From: SMYC01 sp963578475
Lineage (GTDB): Bacteria > Acidobacteriota > Vicinamibacteria > Marinacidobacterales > SMYC01
Direction of reading: 5' to 3'
NCBI GenBank assembly: GCA_963578475.1
Contig: CAUZCL010000015.1
Location: 1-64,000 of the forward strand
Length of the DNA: 64,000 nucleotides
Part shown: positions 44,474 through 54,021 of the stretch, in pieces
Layout of the letters: the number at the start of each line of letters is the position of its first letter
How positions within the stretch are numbered: the first letter of the stretch is position 1
Notes under the pieces: model-generated
What the model was told of the DNA's origin: nothing
Seen by the model: only the letters and a program-made list of their open reading frames with translations
Database searches by the model: none
Made by a program: the position numbers and the translations under genes

Positions 44474-44710
44474 ATGCAAAAGAGTGCTCTTGCCACCGTC
44501 CTTGTCTCCGGCGCCCTTCTTCTGGGTGCGCAGAAGCCATGGGACCAAACCTTTTCGCCCGATATCGAGGCGCCCGACGGGTTCCGAGCCAATCGGACAA
44601 ATTACTCCGCGATCATGGACGTTCTGAAGACGAGCCGGCCCGACGTGACGCTAGAACAGCTCGCCGAGCTCGAAGACCTTCAGCTCGAGAACATCTGGGC
44701 CGCGATCTGA
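44474..44710 (+). CDS. small secreted protein
   Basis: 78 residues; the signal peptide SALATVLVSGALLLGAQ is followed by FRANRTNYSAIMDVLKTSRP and DVTLEQLAELEDLQLENIW. Good promoter and ribosome site. After the TGA at 44708 a neighbouring frame continues RKIYEEEKKKKSSTQNQ to 44763, so a one-base shift near 44708 may hide a longer C-terminus. Function unknown. Confidence 0.45.
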   Translation: MQKSALATVLVSGALLLGAQKPWDQTFSPDIEAPDGFRANRTNYSAIMDVLKTSRPDVTLEQLAELEDLQLENIWAAI

Positions 44711-44756
44711 GGAAGATCTACGAGGAAGAGAAGAAAAAGAAGAGCTCGACCCAGAA

Positions 44757-45698
44757 TCAGTAGCCGCGCTCGGGATCCACGACGTTTCTGAGCGTCTTGC
44801 CAGCGCGGAATCGCTCGAGGTTGGCGCAGAAAAGCTCCACGACTTTGGACTGCCAGCCTTCGATATCACCGGTGTGCGGCGTTATGACGACGTTCTCTAG
44901 ATCCCAGAGCTCGCTTTCGGCGGGAAGCGGCTCTGTCTCGAACACGTCGAGAACCGCGCCCCGAAGCGCGCCTTCGCGAAGCATGCGGGCCAAAGCTCTC
45001 TCGTCCACGACCCCGCCGCGGGAAATATTAACGAGCACCGAGCCAGGCTTCATCGAAGTAAGCACGTGCTCTGAAACGAGACCGAGTGTTTTCTCCGTAC
45101 GGGGAAGTGTTACCGCGAGAAAGTCTGCATCTTCGAGCACCTCGATGAGCTTGTCGACCCCAACAGCATCCCCTCGCGGCCGTGCCCGCACGCCTACGAC
45201 CTGAAGCCCGAGCGCTTGCGCCTTCGCGGCAACGCGCGTTCCTATTCCTCCGAGCCCGAGCACGACGAGTCGTTGGCCGTTCGAAGGTCGAAGCGGCTTT
45301 GGCTGCCAGACGTGGTCGCGCTGTTGCCGGAAGAAAGCCGGAAAGTGAAGGTTGAACATCAGCATCGCGCACACGACGTAATCCGCGAGGGCTTCGTCGT
45401 GAATGCCCGAGGCCGACGTGACCCGGACCCGCGAGCTGAACGGGCGCAAGTGGTCGACGCCCGCCGAATCGCACTGCACCCACTCGATAGACGGCGCATT
45501 GTCGAGCAGAAGCTCCCGTGGGAAAGGCGCGCCGATCTTGCCACTGAGCACGACCGTGGGCTCGAACTGGCGCAGCACTTCACCGAGTGCTTCGTAGCTC
45601 GAGCATGTTTCGAGCGCGAGCTCAGGATAGCGGGCGCGGATCGGCGTCCTGTAGATGTCGGGCTCGCGCGCAAGAACGAGAACGCGTGGCTTGCTCAC
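44757..45698 (-). CDS. D-isomer-specific 2-hydroxyacid dehydrogenase
   Basis: 313 residues from GTG 45698 (a TTG at 45746 would add 16). NAD-binding VVLGLGGIGTRVAAKAQALG, substrate Arg in LVNISRGGVVDE, Glu in DVFETEPLPAES and His in NVVITPHTGD form the catalytic set. Paralogous to the gene at 48223-49272. Precise substrate unknown; glyoxylate/hydroxypyruvate reductase-like. Confidence 0.85.
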   Translation of the reverse strand: MSKPRVLVLAREPDIYRTPIRARYPELALETCSSYEALGEVLRQFEPTVVLSGKIGAPFPRELLLDNAPSIEWVQCDSAGVDHLRPFSSRVRVTSASGIHDEALADYVVCAMLMFNLHFPAFFRQQRDHVWQPKPLRPSNGQRLVVLGLGGIGTRVAAKAQALGLQVVGVRARPRGDAVGVDKLIEVLEDADFLAVTLPRTEKTLGLVSEHVLTSMKPGSVLVNISRGGVVDERALARMLREGALRGAVLDVFETEPLPAESELWDLENVVITPHTGDIEGWQSKVVELFCANLERFRAGKTLRNVVDPERGY

Positions 45699-45768
45699 AG
45701 CCTTCAGGTCACGAGCTGGAGCTTTTGGAACTCGGGGCGGCGCCAAGCTTCGGTCTCAACAATTTTCT

Positions 45769-45972
45769 TCAGCACGAGGGCGGCTTCCCACACGTCGCTA
45801 TATCGGAGATAGAGATGAAGAGCATCTCATCCGGGACCTCCGTAAGCGGCTTCTGCGCGCCCAGGAGCGGCTCGAGATTGAGATAGCTTCCATAGCTCAG
45901 GCCCCCTGAGGGCTTCCAATGGATCTGCTCCCCCGATAAATCGACGGCGCCAGTCTGGACGTCTTTGGGCAT
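45769..45972 (-). pseudogene. N-terminal fragment of tryptophan 2,3-dioxygenase
   Basis: From ATG 45972: EQIHWKPSGGLSYGSYLNLE followed by PLLGAQKPL and DEMLFI matches the start of TDO (IHW, LSYGxYL, LLxAQKPLS, DEMLFI). After about 50 residues the match stops at a seam near 45815; the heme-binding His region is absent. A neighbouring frame then gives DVWEAALVLKKIVETEAWRR to a stop near 45710, apparently the end of another unidentified gene. Confidence 0.5.
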
Positions 45973-46038
45973 AACCGCGATGGTAGTCGATTCGGAGCAC
46001 TTGGGCAAGAAGGAGTCGTTCGCGATTCTATGACTTCG

Positions 46039-46542
46039 CTAATGCATGGGGAGTTGCTGGTCTTCCCATACGGAGGCCGCAAAGAGGTTCGCCAGGCGGT
46101 TGAGATTGAGGACGTCGAGCTGGCTGAATCCGTCCCGCCCTTTGCTCAAGTGGATGAGGCCGGCGACACCCTCTCCCGCGCTGAGCGGCACATCGACATG
46201 AGTGCGCTGCTGCGGGGGAGCCCCGTGCGGCTGTACCTCTGGCTTCACCAACCGGCTCACACGACAATCGATATCGCCTCGCACTTCCAGGCCGCATTTG
46301 TGCCGGAAGGCGTTCAGAATGTGGGTGCGCACCCGAGCAATGAAGGCCTCGTCTGCCGGAAAGCGCGTTTGGATCTCGAGAGAAGCCGGCTCGCCTATGA
46401 GAAGGAGCCCCGCGACGTCGTATTCCACGACTTCATGGAGCGAGTCCATCAGGGATTGGGCCATTTGCCGACGGTCCGTGCCGCCGCGCTTTCGCGCGAG
46501 GGAGGCTGCGACGAACAAAGCCAGCCGCTCGGTGAGGGCCAC
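46039..46542 (-). CDS. GAF-domain protein, possibly incomplete
   Basis: 167 residues. The GAF fold is suggested by ALTERLALFVAASLAR, DSLHEVVEYDVAGLLLIG, HVDVPLSAGEGVAGLIHLSK and DGFSQLDVLNLNRLANLFAA. No output domain follows, so it may be the sensory piece of a larger regulator that has been cut, or a stand-alone sensor. Its head faces the truncated aminopropyltransferase at 46632. Confidence 0.55.
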   Translation of the reverse strand: MALTERLALFVAASLARKRGGTDRRQMAQSLMDSLHEVVEYDVAGLLLIGEPASLEIQTRFPADEAFIARVRTHILNAFRHKCGLEVRGDIDCRVSRLVKPEVQPHGAPPQQRTHVDVPLSAGEGVAGLIHLSKGRDGFSQLDVLNLNRLANLFAASVWEDQQLPMH

Positions 46543-46611
46543 GGGATTGGCGCAGCAGCCTTTCTTCCATCCGATTTCAAGGAAACCTTCGTCTCTCCCC
46601 GGACGAGGATG

Positions 46612-46639
46612 GGAGCCCTCACGGGCTCCTCCTGCTTTT
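46612..46639 (+). terminator. hairpin with T-rich tail
   Basis: GGAGCCC pairs with GGGCTCC across TCAC and is followed by TCCTGCTTTT. It looks like a weak intrinsic terminator on the plus strand, just at the point where the aminopropyltransferase fragment begins, so it may have belonged to a lost upstream gene. Confidence 0.4.
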
Positions 46640-47211
46640 CTGTTGCGTCGACTTCAAGACGATCCTCGCGACCTTTCAGTCCGTGTTTCCTCGCATGGGC
46701 CTCTGGGAGATCGATCCAGGCGGGGACTACATCCTTCTCGGTTTCGCGCACGACCAACCGATCGACCTAGACGCTGTCCGGTCGCGTTTTGCCGACGATC
46801 GCTTTCGCGGCGACTTCACCACGATGAAACATCGAAGCGCCGAAATGCTCCTGGCGCGTGTGCTGCTCGGGCCGGACGAAACGGCCGACTCTGTCGCGGA
46901 GGCGCCGATCCACACGGATGACAACGTGCTCCTCGAATATTCCGCGCCCAAGAGTTTTCTATCTGCGAGCCGGGCTGCTCGATCGGGCTATCGAGAGCTA
47001 TCGCGTAGCTCAAAGACATCGGCCAGAGTTCGAGATGATGTATTACAACCTGGGCGTCGCGTTTTATCAAAGCGGTTCCTGGGACGAGGCGGAGATCGAG
47101 TGGGCCCGAGCACTCGCGCTGAAGTCCGATTTCGAGGAGGCGAAAAAAGCTGTGGCGCGTCTCAACGAGCGGCGTGCCAAAGGCGAGACGCCACCAGTCC
47201 GGCGCCGGTAA
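46632..47211 (+). pseudogene. C-terminal part of spermidine synthase-like protein with TPR tail, 5'-truncated and frameshifted
   Basis: VDFKTILATFQSVFPRMGLW, GGDYILLGFAHDQPIDLD and APIHTDDNVLLEYSAPKSF match the end of the membrane-fused spermidine synthase-like family. The sequence then changes frame at a TTTT run near 46957 (one T too many) and continues as a TPR (YLRAGLLDRAIESYRVAQRH; MYYNLGVAFYQSGSWDEAEI). The methyltransferase-like core and membrane half are missing upstream. Confidence 0.6.
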
Positions 47212-47269
47212 CTCGGGCAAAGCTCCCACGGTGGAGTCCGCGCATCCTGTGGGCTAAAATCGCTCTACT

Positions 47270-48213
47270 ATGCTACGAACCGTTCTGGCCATCGCGCTAT
47301 CCCTCGTTTGCTCGCACGGGGTTTTTCTGAAACGCTCTTGATCGCGGACGCTCTTCTCTATTTCGACACGGCGTCGTTAGAAGTCACACGCGCCGTCCCC
47401 GCCGGCGGGAACCCGCACGAAGTCGTCGTCACGCGTGACCGCCGCTACGCGATCACTTCCAACTCTCGCAGCAACACCATTTCGATCGTCGACCTCTCAA
47501 AAGGCAAAGAGGTTGACCGGCTCGCCTCAGCTCGATTCCAATATCCGCACGGTATGGCGTTACATCCGAATGGGCTTTGGCTCTATTTGACGAACGAGCA
47601 GACCCGTCATGTTTTCACGATCGACTTGGAAAAGCGGCAGATCGTCGACGAGCTCTCGACCGGGATGGGCGGGTCACACATGGTCGTTCTCACCGCGGAC
47701 GGTGCGCGCGCGTATATTGCGAACCGTGAGTCCGGCACCGTGAGTCTCTGGAAGACGGCGAGCCAGAAATCCATCGCCCACGCCGAGGCCGGGAGCGGAG
47801 CGGAAGGCATTGCGCTCTCGCACGACGAACGCTGGCTGCTGGTCGCGAATCGAAACGACAACAACCTGCATCTATTTTCTACCACGGCGGGTCTGAGCCT
47901 CGAGGCCGAGATCGCTGTGGGCGAGGGTCCCGTACGTGTGGCTGTATCACCGGACGATCGTCGTGCGTTTGTCACCCACCGCGCTTCGGCCCAGGTTTAT
48001 GTCATCGACCTCGCCACTCGCAAGGTGACCGCCAAGATCGCCGTGGGCGAAGGACCCGGAGGCATGGCGTTCGACGGCGCCGGCGGGCGGCTCTTCGTCG
48101 CGAACACGAGCGCGGGGACGGTATTGGTCCTCGACCTCGAGACTTTGAAGGTCCTCTCGACTCCGGATGCGGGCAAGGGTCCCGACGGCTTGTGGGTCAC
48201 TTCCCTGCCGTAA
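47270..48213 (+). CDS. secreted YVTN-type beta-propeller (frameshifted near 47325)
   Basis: From ATG 47270 the signal peptide LRTVLAIALSLVCSHGVF runs into a stop, but a frame shifted by one base continues SETLLIADALLYFD and the full seven-bladed propeller: PAGGNPHEVVVTRDRRYAIT, GSHMVVLTADGARAYIANRE, GPVRVAVSPDDRRAFVTH, GPGGMAFDGAGGRLFVAN. A TTTTT run at the break is one T short. Family members bind ligands or act as dehydrogenase partners; no catalytic site is seen. TAAAAT lies 9 nt upstream of the ATG. Confidence 0.75.
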
Positions 48214-48222
48214 CCAATTTGG

Positions 48223-49272
48223 TCAGTACAGCCTTTCGGTGTCGAGCACGTTCAAGATAGGCTCGTCATTCAGAAAGCGGCGCAGGTTAGCGCAGAACAA
48301 GTCGGTGAGACGCTCGTTCTCCCGGTTGCTCGTGCTCGCCGAGTGCGGGCTCACGAGAACATTGGGCATCTCCCATAACGGGCTTTCGGGCGGGAGGGGC
48401 TCTTTCTCGAACACATCCAAACAGGCGCCGCCGAGATGGCCGGAGCGCAATACCTCCACTAGGGCGGACTCGTCCACCAGAACGCCTCGACCCAGATTGA
48501 TGAGGACCGCGCCTTTCGGTAGGAGCTCAAGCTCGTCGCGCCCGAGCATCCCCTCCGTCTCCGGGGTGTGCGGCGTGGTAAGGACGAGAAACTCCGAGCG
48601 TGGCAACACGTCGCGGAGATTCGCGAGCGTGTGCAGCTCGTCTAGGTGAAGGGATGCCGGCTCGATGCCTTCGATATGTCGTTTGATGCCGAGAACGTGC
48701 ATCCGCATCGCCCGCGCCATGCGGGCGATCTCGGCGCCGACGGCACCGACACCGACAATGCCCAAAGTGCGTCCGTCGAGATCCGTCCCCGCGTGACGCT
48801 CCCAATGTTTGCGCTCCTGATCGCGCTGCAGCCGCACGAGCTTCTTGTTGAACATCAACATAGAAAGGAGACAGAACTCGGCGAGAGGCTGTACATGGAC
48901 ACCTCTTGCCGTCGTGAAGACCACCTCCGGAAGGCGCCGATCGTAGCCTCGACGTTTCACGAACTGGCCGATGCCCGAGCTCGTCGCCTGGATCCATCGT
49001 AGCTTGGGCACGAGATCGGGCAAATCTTCTAAATGGGTCGCGTCGAAGTCGAAGAGGATGTCCGCGCTCTCGAGCAAGCTCCGCCAGCGTCGCTCTTGCT
49101 CTTCACTGCGCTCGACGTCCTTTCCGTTGTGATCGGCGGGATAGCGAGGCGGCCTCAGCAAGTCCGGCTCGTAGAGAACGTGCATCCTCGCATCGACTTG
49201 CCGGATGCGCTCGACGTGCTCCGGCTCCAAATAGCTCGCGATGAGAATGGTGTAGTGGTCTCGCTCCGTCAC
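48223..49272 (-). CDS. D-isomer-specific 2-hydroxyacid dehydrogenase
   Basis: Intact 349-residue enzyme: NAD fold LGIVGVGAVGAEIARMARAM, catalytic Arg in LINLGRGVLVDE, Glu in DVFEKEPLPPES and His in NVLVSPHSAS. It has a longer N-terminal lobe than the paralogue at 44757 and a distinct hinge (SSGIGQFVKRRGYDRRLPEV). Substrate unknown. Confidence 0.87.
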   Translation of the reverse strand: MTERDHYTILIASYLEPEHVERIRQVDARMHVLYEPDLLRPPRYPADHNGKDVERSEEQERRWRSLLESADILFDFDATHLEDLPDLVPKLRWIQATSSGIGQFVKRRGYDRRLPEVVFTTARGVHVQPLAEFCLLSMLMFNKKLVRLQRDQERKHWERHAGTDLDGRTLGIVGVGAVGAEIARMARAMRMHVLGIKRHIEGIEPASLHLDELHTLANLRDVLPRSEFLVLTTPHTPETEGMLGRDELELLPKGAVLINLGRGVLVDESALVEVLRSGHLGGACLDVFEKEPLPPESPLWEMPNVLVSPHSASTSNRENERLTDLFCANLRRFLNDEPILNVLDTERLY

Positions 49273-49288
49273 AGAGGACGAGTGTACC

Positions 49289-51055
49289 TCACGATCGGAG
49301 CGCGGTCACAGGGTCGATGCGAGCGGCACGCAAAGCAGGCAACAGTGTGGCGGCAAAAGCCACCAGCAAGAGTACCGCGCTCGCACCGAGATAGCTGGTC
49401 GCGTCGAGTGTTTCGACTTGGAAGAGGAGCGACGCGAGCAGACGGCTCACACCCCACGTCGCGAGCCAGCCGATGGCAACGCCGAGCAAGGCCAACGCCA
49501 TGCCGCGCTTTACCACCATCCCGAGAACGTCTCTTGTATGCGCTCCCATCGCCATACGAATTCCGATTTCGTGAGACTGCTGGCTGACGGTGTAAGAGAT
49601 GACGCCGTAGATCCCCACCGCGGCGAGGGCCAGCGCCAATCCTGCGAAGACGGATAGCAACGTCATCGAGAATCTAGGCTCGGCAACCGAGTCGGTGAGC
49701 ACGCGCTCCATGGTCGCGATTTGCCCGATGGGCTGGTCGGGGTCGACCTCCCAGATAGCGCGCTCCACGGCATCGACGGCGGCGAGCGGCGAGCCGCGGG
49801 TACGCAAGACAAACGTCATGCCGACGCGGGCGACTTGTCGGTAGTTGACGTAGAACGCAGGCTCGGGCGGCTTGGACAAGGACAATTGTTGGACCGCTCC
49901 CACAACGCCCACAACGGAAAAGGTGTTCTCGCCGACTTGAATGGCGGAGCCGACAGGAGCTTCGTCGGGCCAATCACGCTCCGCGGCGGTCTCGTTAATG
50001 ATGATAACGAGAAGATGGTCCGAGTCGTCCAGCTCGTTGAAGTCTCTCCCGGACAAGAGCGGTATGCGCATCGTGCGGACATAGTTCGGGCTGGTGAACC
50101 GCATCGCAGCTTCCGGCTCCTGACCGTCCGGCGGAGGTTCTCTTCCCTGGATGGTGAAGCCCATGTCCTCACCTTGAAACGTGTCGCTGCGAAGAGGGAA
50201 CGGCCGAATCAACGCTGCGGAGTCTATGCCAGGAATGTTTTCCAGCGGCTCTAAGACGTCGTGAAAGAAACCGACATAGTCGTGCCGTGTCGGGTATTTG
50301 TAGCTTTGTGCGGTCACATTGAGCGTGAGGACCCCACTCGGGTCGAGACCAGGATCGACCTGGAGCAACCGATAATAGCTTCGGATCAGAAGCGAGGCAG
50401 AGATGGAGAGCACGACGACGAGCGCGACTTCGACAATCACCAAGCCCGAGCGCAGCCCTCGACGACCGCTACCGCCCACGCCGCGCGCGCCTTCTTTCAA
50501 AAAGCCTTGTAAGTTCGAGCCCGCCATACGCAACGCGGGAGCCGTTCCAAAGAGAAGGCCCGTCACGACGCTTAGAAGCGCGGTAAAGACGAGCGCGACG
50601 CCATCGACCTGCACTGTCGAGAGCATCGGAATGCTCGGCGGCGCCATGGCCACCAAGTAACGTGTGCCGACGATGCCAACTAGCATTCCTATGACCCCGC
50701 CGATGGAAGCGAGTAGAACACTTTCGGTGAGAAGCTGCCGAAGCTGCCGAAGCTGCCGGGCGCGGCCGGCCCCGAGCGCGACGCGGACGGCGAGCTCTTT
50801 GCTGCGGTCCTCCGCGCGGGCGAAGACGAGGTTCGCGATATTCGCGCATCCAATGAGAAGCACGAAACCGACGGCTGCGAACACGGTGAGCATGCCCGCG
50901 CGAATGTCACCGACCATCTGCGCATGCAGCGGCTCGATCGTCGCTGCCGTAAGCCCCTCGTTCGAGTCCGGATATTCCTGGGCAAGCCTCCCGGTGATCG
51001 TCGCCATCTCGGCGCGGGCGCTCTCGATGGAGACACCTTGCTTCAACCGCGCGCT
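49289..51055 (-). pseudogene. FtsX-type ABC permease (ADOP/MacB-like), N-terminus missing
   Basis: About 590 residues remain: the end of the first periplasmic domain (LKQGVSIESARAEMATITGR), a three-helix FtsX core (GFVLLIGCANIANLVFARAE, KELAVRVALGAGRARQLRQL), a second periplasmic domain, and the final FtsX core (GIYGVISYTVSQQSHEIGIR, PALRAARIDPVTALRS). Acidobacterial duplicated orphan permeases are about 800-900 residues, so roughly the first 250 including the first helix are lost. Frame upstream of 51055 is only antisense of the HNH gene. No cognate ATPase is adjacent, normal for ADOPs. Confidence 0.75.
50731..50757. repeat. 9-bp tandem repeat, three perfect units, inside the ADOP permease
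   Basis: GAAGCTGCC three times. On the coding (minus) strand it gives an Arg-Gln-Leu triplet repeat after VALGAGRA, adding residues without breaking the frame. Confidence 0.85.
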
Positions 51056-51083
51056 GTTGCCGCCCGTCCAGCAAGCGAAGAAC

Positions 51084-51500
51084 ATGGCAAAAATTTTGGA
51101 GAAGGCACTCGACATCGCGATCGAGAAGAAGGACCCGAAGAAGAAACTCGAGCGGCGCAGAGAGAGGCAAGAGGGCAGCACCGGCAAATCTCGTTTGAAC
51201 GAGGTCACGGAGAAGGCCGAGCCGGCCAAGTCTCGCTACGTTGCATCCGAGGTTAGAGGACGCGTTCACGAGCGGGATGGGTACCAATGCGTCTATGTGG
51301 GATTAGATGGTAGGAGATGTACAGCGCGGGTGGCGTTGCAAATCGACCATAAGAAGCCTTTTGGTATCTTTCGAAGTAACGATGAAGCCGACCTCAGACT
51401 CCTTTGCGCCTCGCATAATTTATTGGAAGCGGAGCGCGTTTACGGCCCGGCGTTCATCCAGCAAAAGATTGCTCAGCAACGGAAGTCTCGTTCCCCGTGA
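51084..51500 (+). CDS. HNH endonuclease, N-terminally short
   Basis: 138 residues from ATG 51084. A basic helix (DKKDPKKKLERRRERQ-like, IEKKDPKKKLERRRERQEGS) precedes the HNH fold: YVASEVRGRVHERDGYQCVY, then ALQIDHKKPFG with the catalytic His, and NEADLRLLCASHNLLEAERV with the last His. Full family members carry a longer N-terminal domain; here that part ends at the head-to-head seam with the truncated permease near 51060. DNA-cleaving activity is possible but unproven. Confidence 0.7.
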   Translation: MAKILEKALDIAIEKKDPKKKLERRRERQEGSTGKSRLNEVTEKAEPAKSRYVASEVRGRVHERDGYQCVYVGLDGRRCTARVALQIDHKKPFGIFRSNDEADLRLLCASHNLLEAERVYGPAFIQQKIAQQRKSRSP

Positions 51501-51519
51501 GGGGACGCACGTTAGACTT

Positions 51520-51540
51520 TGTTACAATTCCCGAGGAGGT
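51520..51540 (+). promoter_or_regulatory. extended -10 promoter and GAGGAGG site for the PQQ-like propeller gene
   Basis: TGT followed by TACAAT at 51523-51528 forms an extended -10; GAGGAGG at about 51533-51539 lies upstream of ATG 51550. Confidence 0.5.
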
Positions 51541-51549
51541 TCCATCAGG

Positions 51550-52881
51550 ATGAAAAGGCTAGGCGTTGGCATCGGTCTCTGTTTCGTGGCGACGGCGCTC
51601 TTCGCTGAGGATAGCAACTGGACCCGTTGGCGAGGCTCGAGCATGGACGGGATCGCGAAGGACGCCAACCCGCCGATCGAGTGGAGCGAGGACAAGAACG
51701 TCCAGTGGAAAGTCGCGCTGCCTGGCCAGGGCTCGTCGACGCCCATCATTTGGGGGGAGCACATCTACATCTTGACGGCGATTCCGACCGACGGGTCAGA
51801 AGCTCCGCTGGCGCCGCACGCGAACCCGAACGCACCGCAAGGCAGAAGGCGTCGCCGCGGAGGGCCACCGCCTGTCTCGATCGAGCAGGAGTTCAAGCTG
51901 CTCGTTCTGAACCGCGCCGACGGAAGCCTCGCTTGGGAGCGGACCGCGACGAAAGCCATGCCACATGACGGCAAGCAAGCGAATAACAGCTATGCTTCCG
52001 CCTCTGCGATGACGGACGGCGAGATCCTTCTCGCCTATTTCAACTCCTGGGGCCTCTACGCCTATGACATGGAAGGCAACTTGAAGTGGAGCAAGGATTT
52101 CGGGGACTTGTACACGCGCGGCGGCTTCGGCGAAGGCGCGTCGCCGGCTCTTCACGGAGACATCGTCGTCGTCCAATGGGACCACGAACGTGAGTCTTTT
52201 ATCGCCGCGCTCGACAAGAATAGCGGCAAAGAGCTCTGGCGTCGGGATCGCGACGAAGTCAGCGGATGGAGCACGCCGCTCGTCGTCGAGCACGAGGGCC
52301 GTTCTCAAGTCATAACCACAGGTTTGAAGAACGTGACGAGCTACGACTTGGAGAGGGGCGAAATTGTCTGGTCCGGTCCGGGCCTCACCTTGAACGCCAT
52401 CCCGTCGCCCGTCGAAAAGGACGGCATCGTGTACGTCACGAGCGGCTTTCGCGGGAATGCCGCTTTTGCTGTCCGGCTCTCCGAGGCCAAAGGCGACATC
52501 ACAGGCTCCTCGGCTATTCTCTGGCAAATCGACCGGGATACACCCTACGTCCCCTCCCCTCTTCTTTACGAGGACATCCTCTACCTCGTGAAGAGCAACA
52601 GCGGAATTTTGACCGCTCGCGACGCGAAGACGGGCAAAGCGCATTACGGTCCGGTCCGGCTCGAAGGCATTTTCGAGATCTACGCGTCGCCTGTCGGGGT
52701 GAATGGCCGTGTCTACATCCTTGGCCGCGACGGGACCGCGCTCGTTCTCAACAACGGTCCGGAGCTCGAGATCCTAGCCACGAACTCCCTGGACGACGGC
52801 TTCGACGCCTCCCCGGCGATCATCGGCGACGCGATGTACCTCCGGGGCTATCGCCATCTGTACCGGATTTCGGAGAACTGA
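51550..52881 (+). CDS. secreted PQQ-like (BamB-type) beta-propeller protein
   Basis: Intact 443 residues with a signal peptide (GVGIGLCFVATALFAED). Repeated Trp-docking blades: NWTRWRGSSMDGIAKD, VQWKVALPGQGSSTPIIW, YAYDMEGNLKWSKDFG, LDKNSGKELWRRDRDEVSGWSTP and ARDAKTGKAHYGPVRL. Such proteins are widespread in Acidobacteriota and Planctomycetota; they lack the PQQ dehydrogenase active-site Asp and probably bind ligand or protein. A basic loop (GRRRRRGGPPP) at about residue 100 is unusual. Function unknown. Confidence 0.82.
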   Translation: MKRLGVGIGLCFVATALFAEDSNWTRWRGSSMDGIAKDANPPIEWSEDKNVQWKVALPGQGSSTPIIWGEHIYILTAIPTDGSEAPLAPHANPNAPQGRRRRRGGPPPVSIEQEFKLLVLNRADGSLAWERTATKAMPHDGKQANNSYASASAMTDGEILLAYFNSWGLYAYDMEGNLKWSKDFGDLYTRGGFGEGASPALHGDIVVVQWDHERESFIAALDKNSGKELWRRDRDEVSGWSTPLVVEHEGRSQVITTGLKNVTSYDLERGEIVWSGPGLTLNAIPSPVEKDGIVYVTSGFRGNAAFAVRLSEAKGDITGSSAILWQIDRDTPYVPSPLLYEDILYLVKSNSGILTARDAKTGKAHYGPVRLEGIFEIYASPVGVNGRVYILGRDGTALVLNNGPELEILATNSLDDGFDASPAIIGDAMYLRGYRHLYRISEN

Positions 52882-52967
52882 GGCTTCTTGTTAACTAATG
52901 ATGCAATCACCCAAGGGCCGAGCCGTGGGCCCTGCGATTAGCTCGAGGGCCAGAGCGACATTGTTCA

Positions 52968-53914
52968 CTACGATTTGCAGGCCCAGAGGCTCGGTTTTCT
53001 GCGCGAAGGGCCGGCGCTCTCCCGGAGCATTGAAACCTCGCCGGCCGGGGCAGCGACCGCTCCCGACTCGGAATCGCGTTTCAGATGCTTCAGCTCTATC
53101 AGGAGATCCTTCGCCGTTTGGTAGCGCTCCTCGCGATCCTTCTCCAAACACCGGCGGATGATGCGCTCGAGCTCCGCGGGCACGTCGTAGTTGAACCGAG
53201 CGATCGCGTCGGGCGGCGTGTTTTTGATGCGCTCGATGGTCTCGGTCGGGTTGCCACCCAGAAAAGGCAGGCGGCCGGTGGTGAGCTCATAGAGGACAAC
53301 ATCTAGGGAGAAAATATCCGAGCGTCCATCGACGTCGCGCCCTAGAGCCTGCTCGGGGCTCATGTAGTAAACGGTCCCCATCACCACCCCTGCCACCGTC
53401 TTCGCTTCGGTGGCAGCTTCGGAATCTGGCGACGCTCCGGCGGTGGCCATCGGTTTAGCAAGACCGAAGTCGAGAACCTTGATCTGATCGCGGTCGGTGA
53501 GCACCAAGTTGGCGGGTTCGATATCCCGATGAACGATACGCTTCGCATGAGCCGCGTCGAGAGCGTCCGCAACTTGTAGCCCTATGTTGATAATGTCGGC
53601 TATGGCAAGAGGATCACCTTTGACTCTCTCGACCAGGTTTTGCCATCCACGAACTGCATGGCGATGAAATAGATGCCGTCCGCCTCGCCAATCTCGTAAA
53701 TGTGGGCAACGTTCGGGTGGTCGATGGCCGAGGCGGATTTCGCTTCGCGCACGAATCGCGCCCGGCGCTCTTCGCTCTCGGCGAACTCAAGCGGAAGGAC
53801 CTTGAGAGCGACCTTGCGGCCAAGCTTCGTATCCTCGGCTAGATAGACGTCGCCCATCCCACCTGAGCCAATCTTCTCCAAGATTTTGTAGTGGGCGAGG
53901 CTTTGGCCAATCAT
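52968..53914 (-). pseudogene. Ser/Thr protein kinase with mutated catalytic loop, frameshifted and C-terminally truncated
   Basis: Pkn-type kinase. ATG 53914 begins IGQSLAHYKILEKIGSGGMG with VALKVLP lysine and FVREAKSASAIDHPNVAHIY. The frame breaks at an AAAA run near 53632 (one A short; GKNLVERV expected), then continues IINIGLQVADALDAAHAKRI. The catalytic loop reads HRDIEPAN instead of HRDIKPAN, so the catalytic-loop Lys is Glu, and the conserved SLGVVLYE is SLDVVLYE. DFG (VLDFGLAKP) and YYMSPEQ remain. It ends soon after the C-lobe; no TM or propeller follows. Confidence 0.75.
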
Positions 53915-54021
53915 AGAGGGATTTCCTAGGAGATATTATCCGGTCGGCGAGTTGCGGGCAATGCAGCATCCGAGAGGCCCAGCTGGAAGCGTGACCGCAG
54001 GTGGGTTGTAACTTCCCGCTC

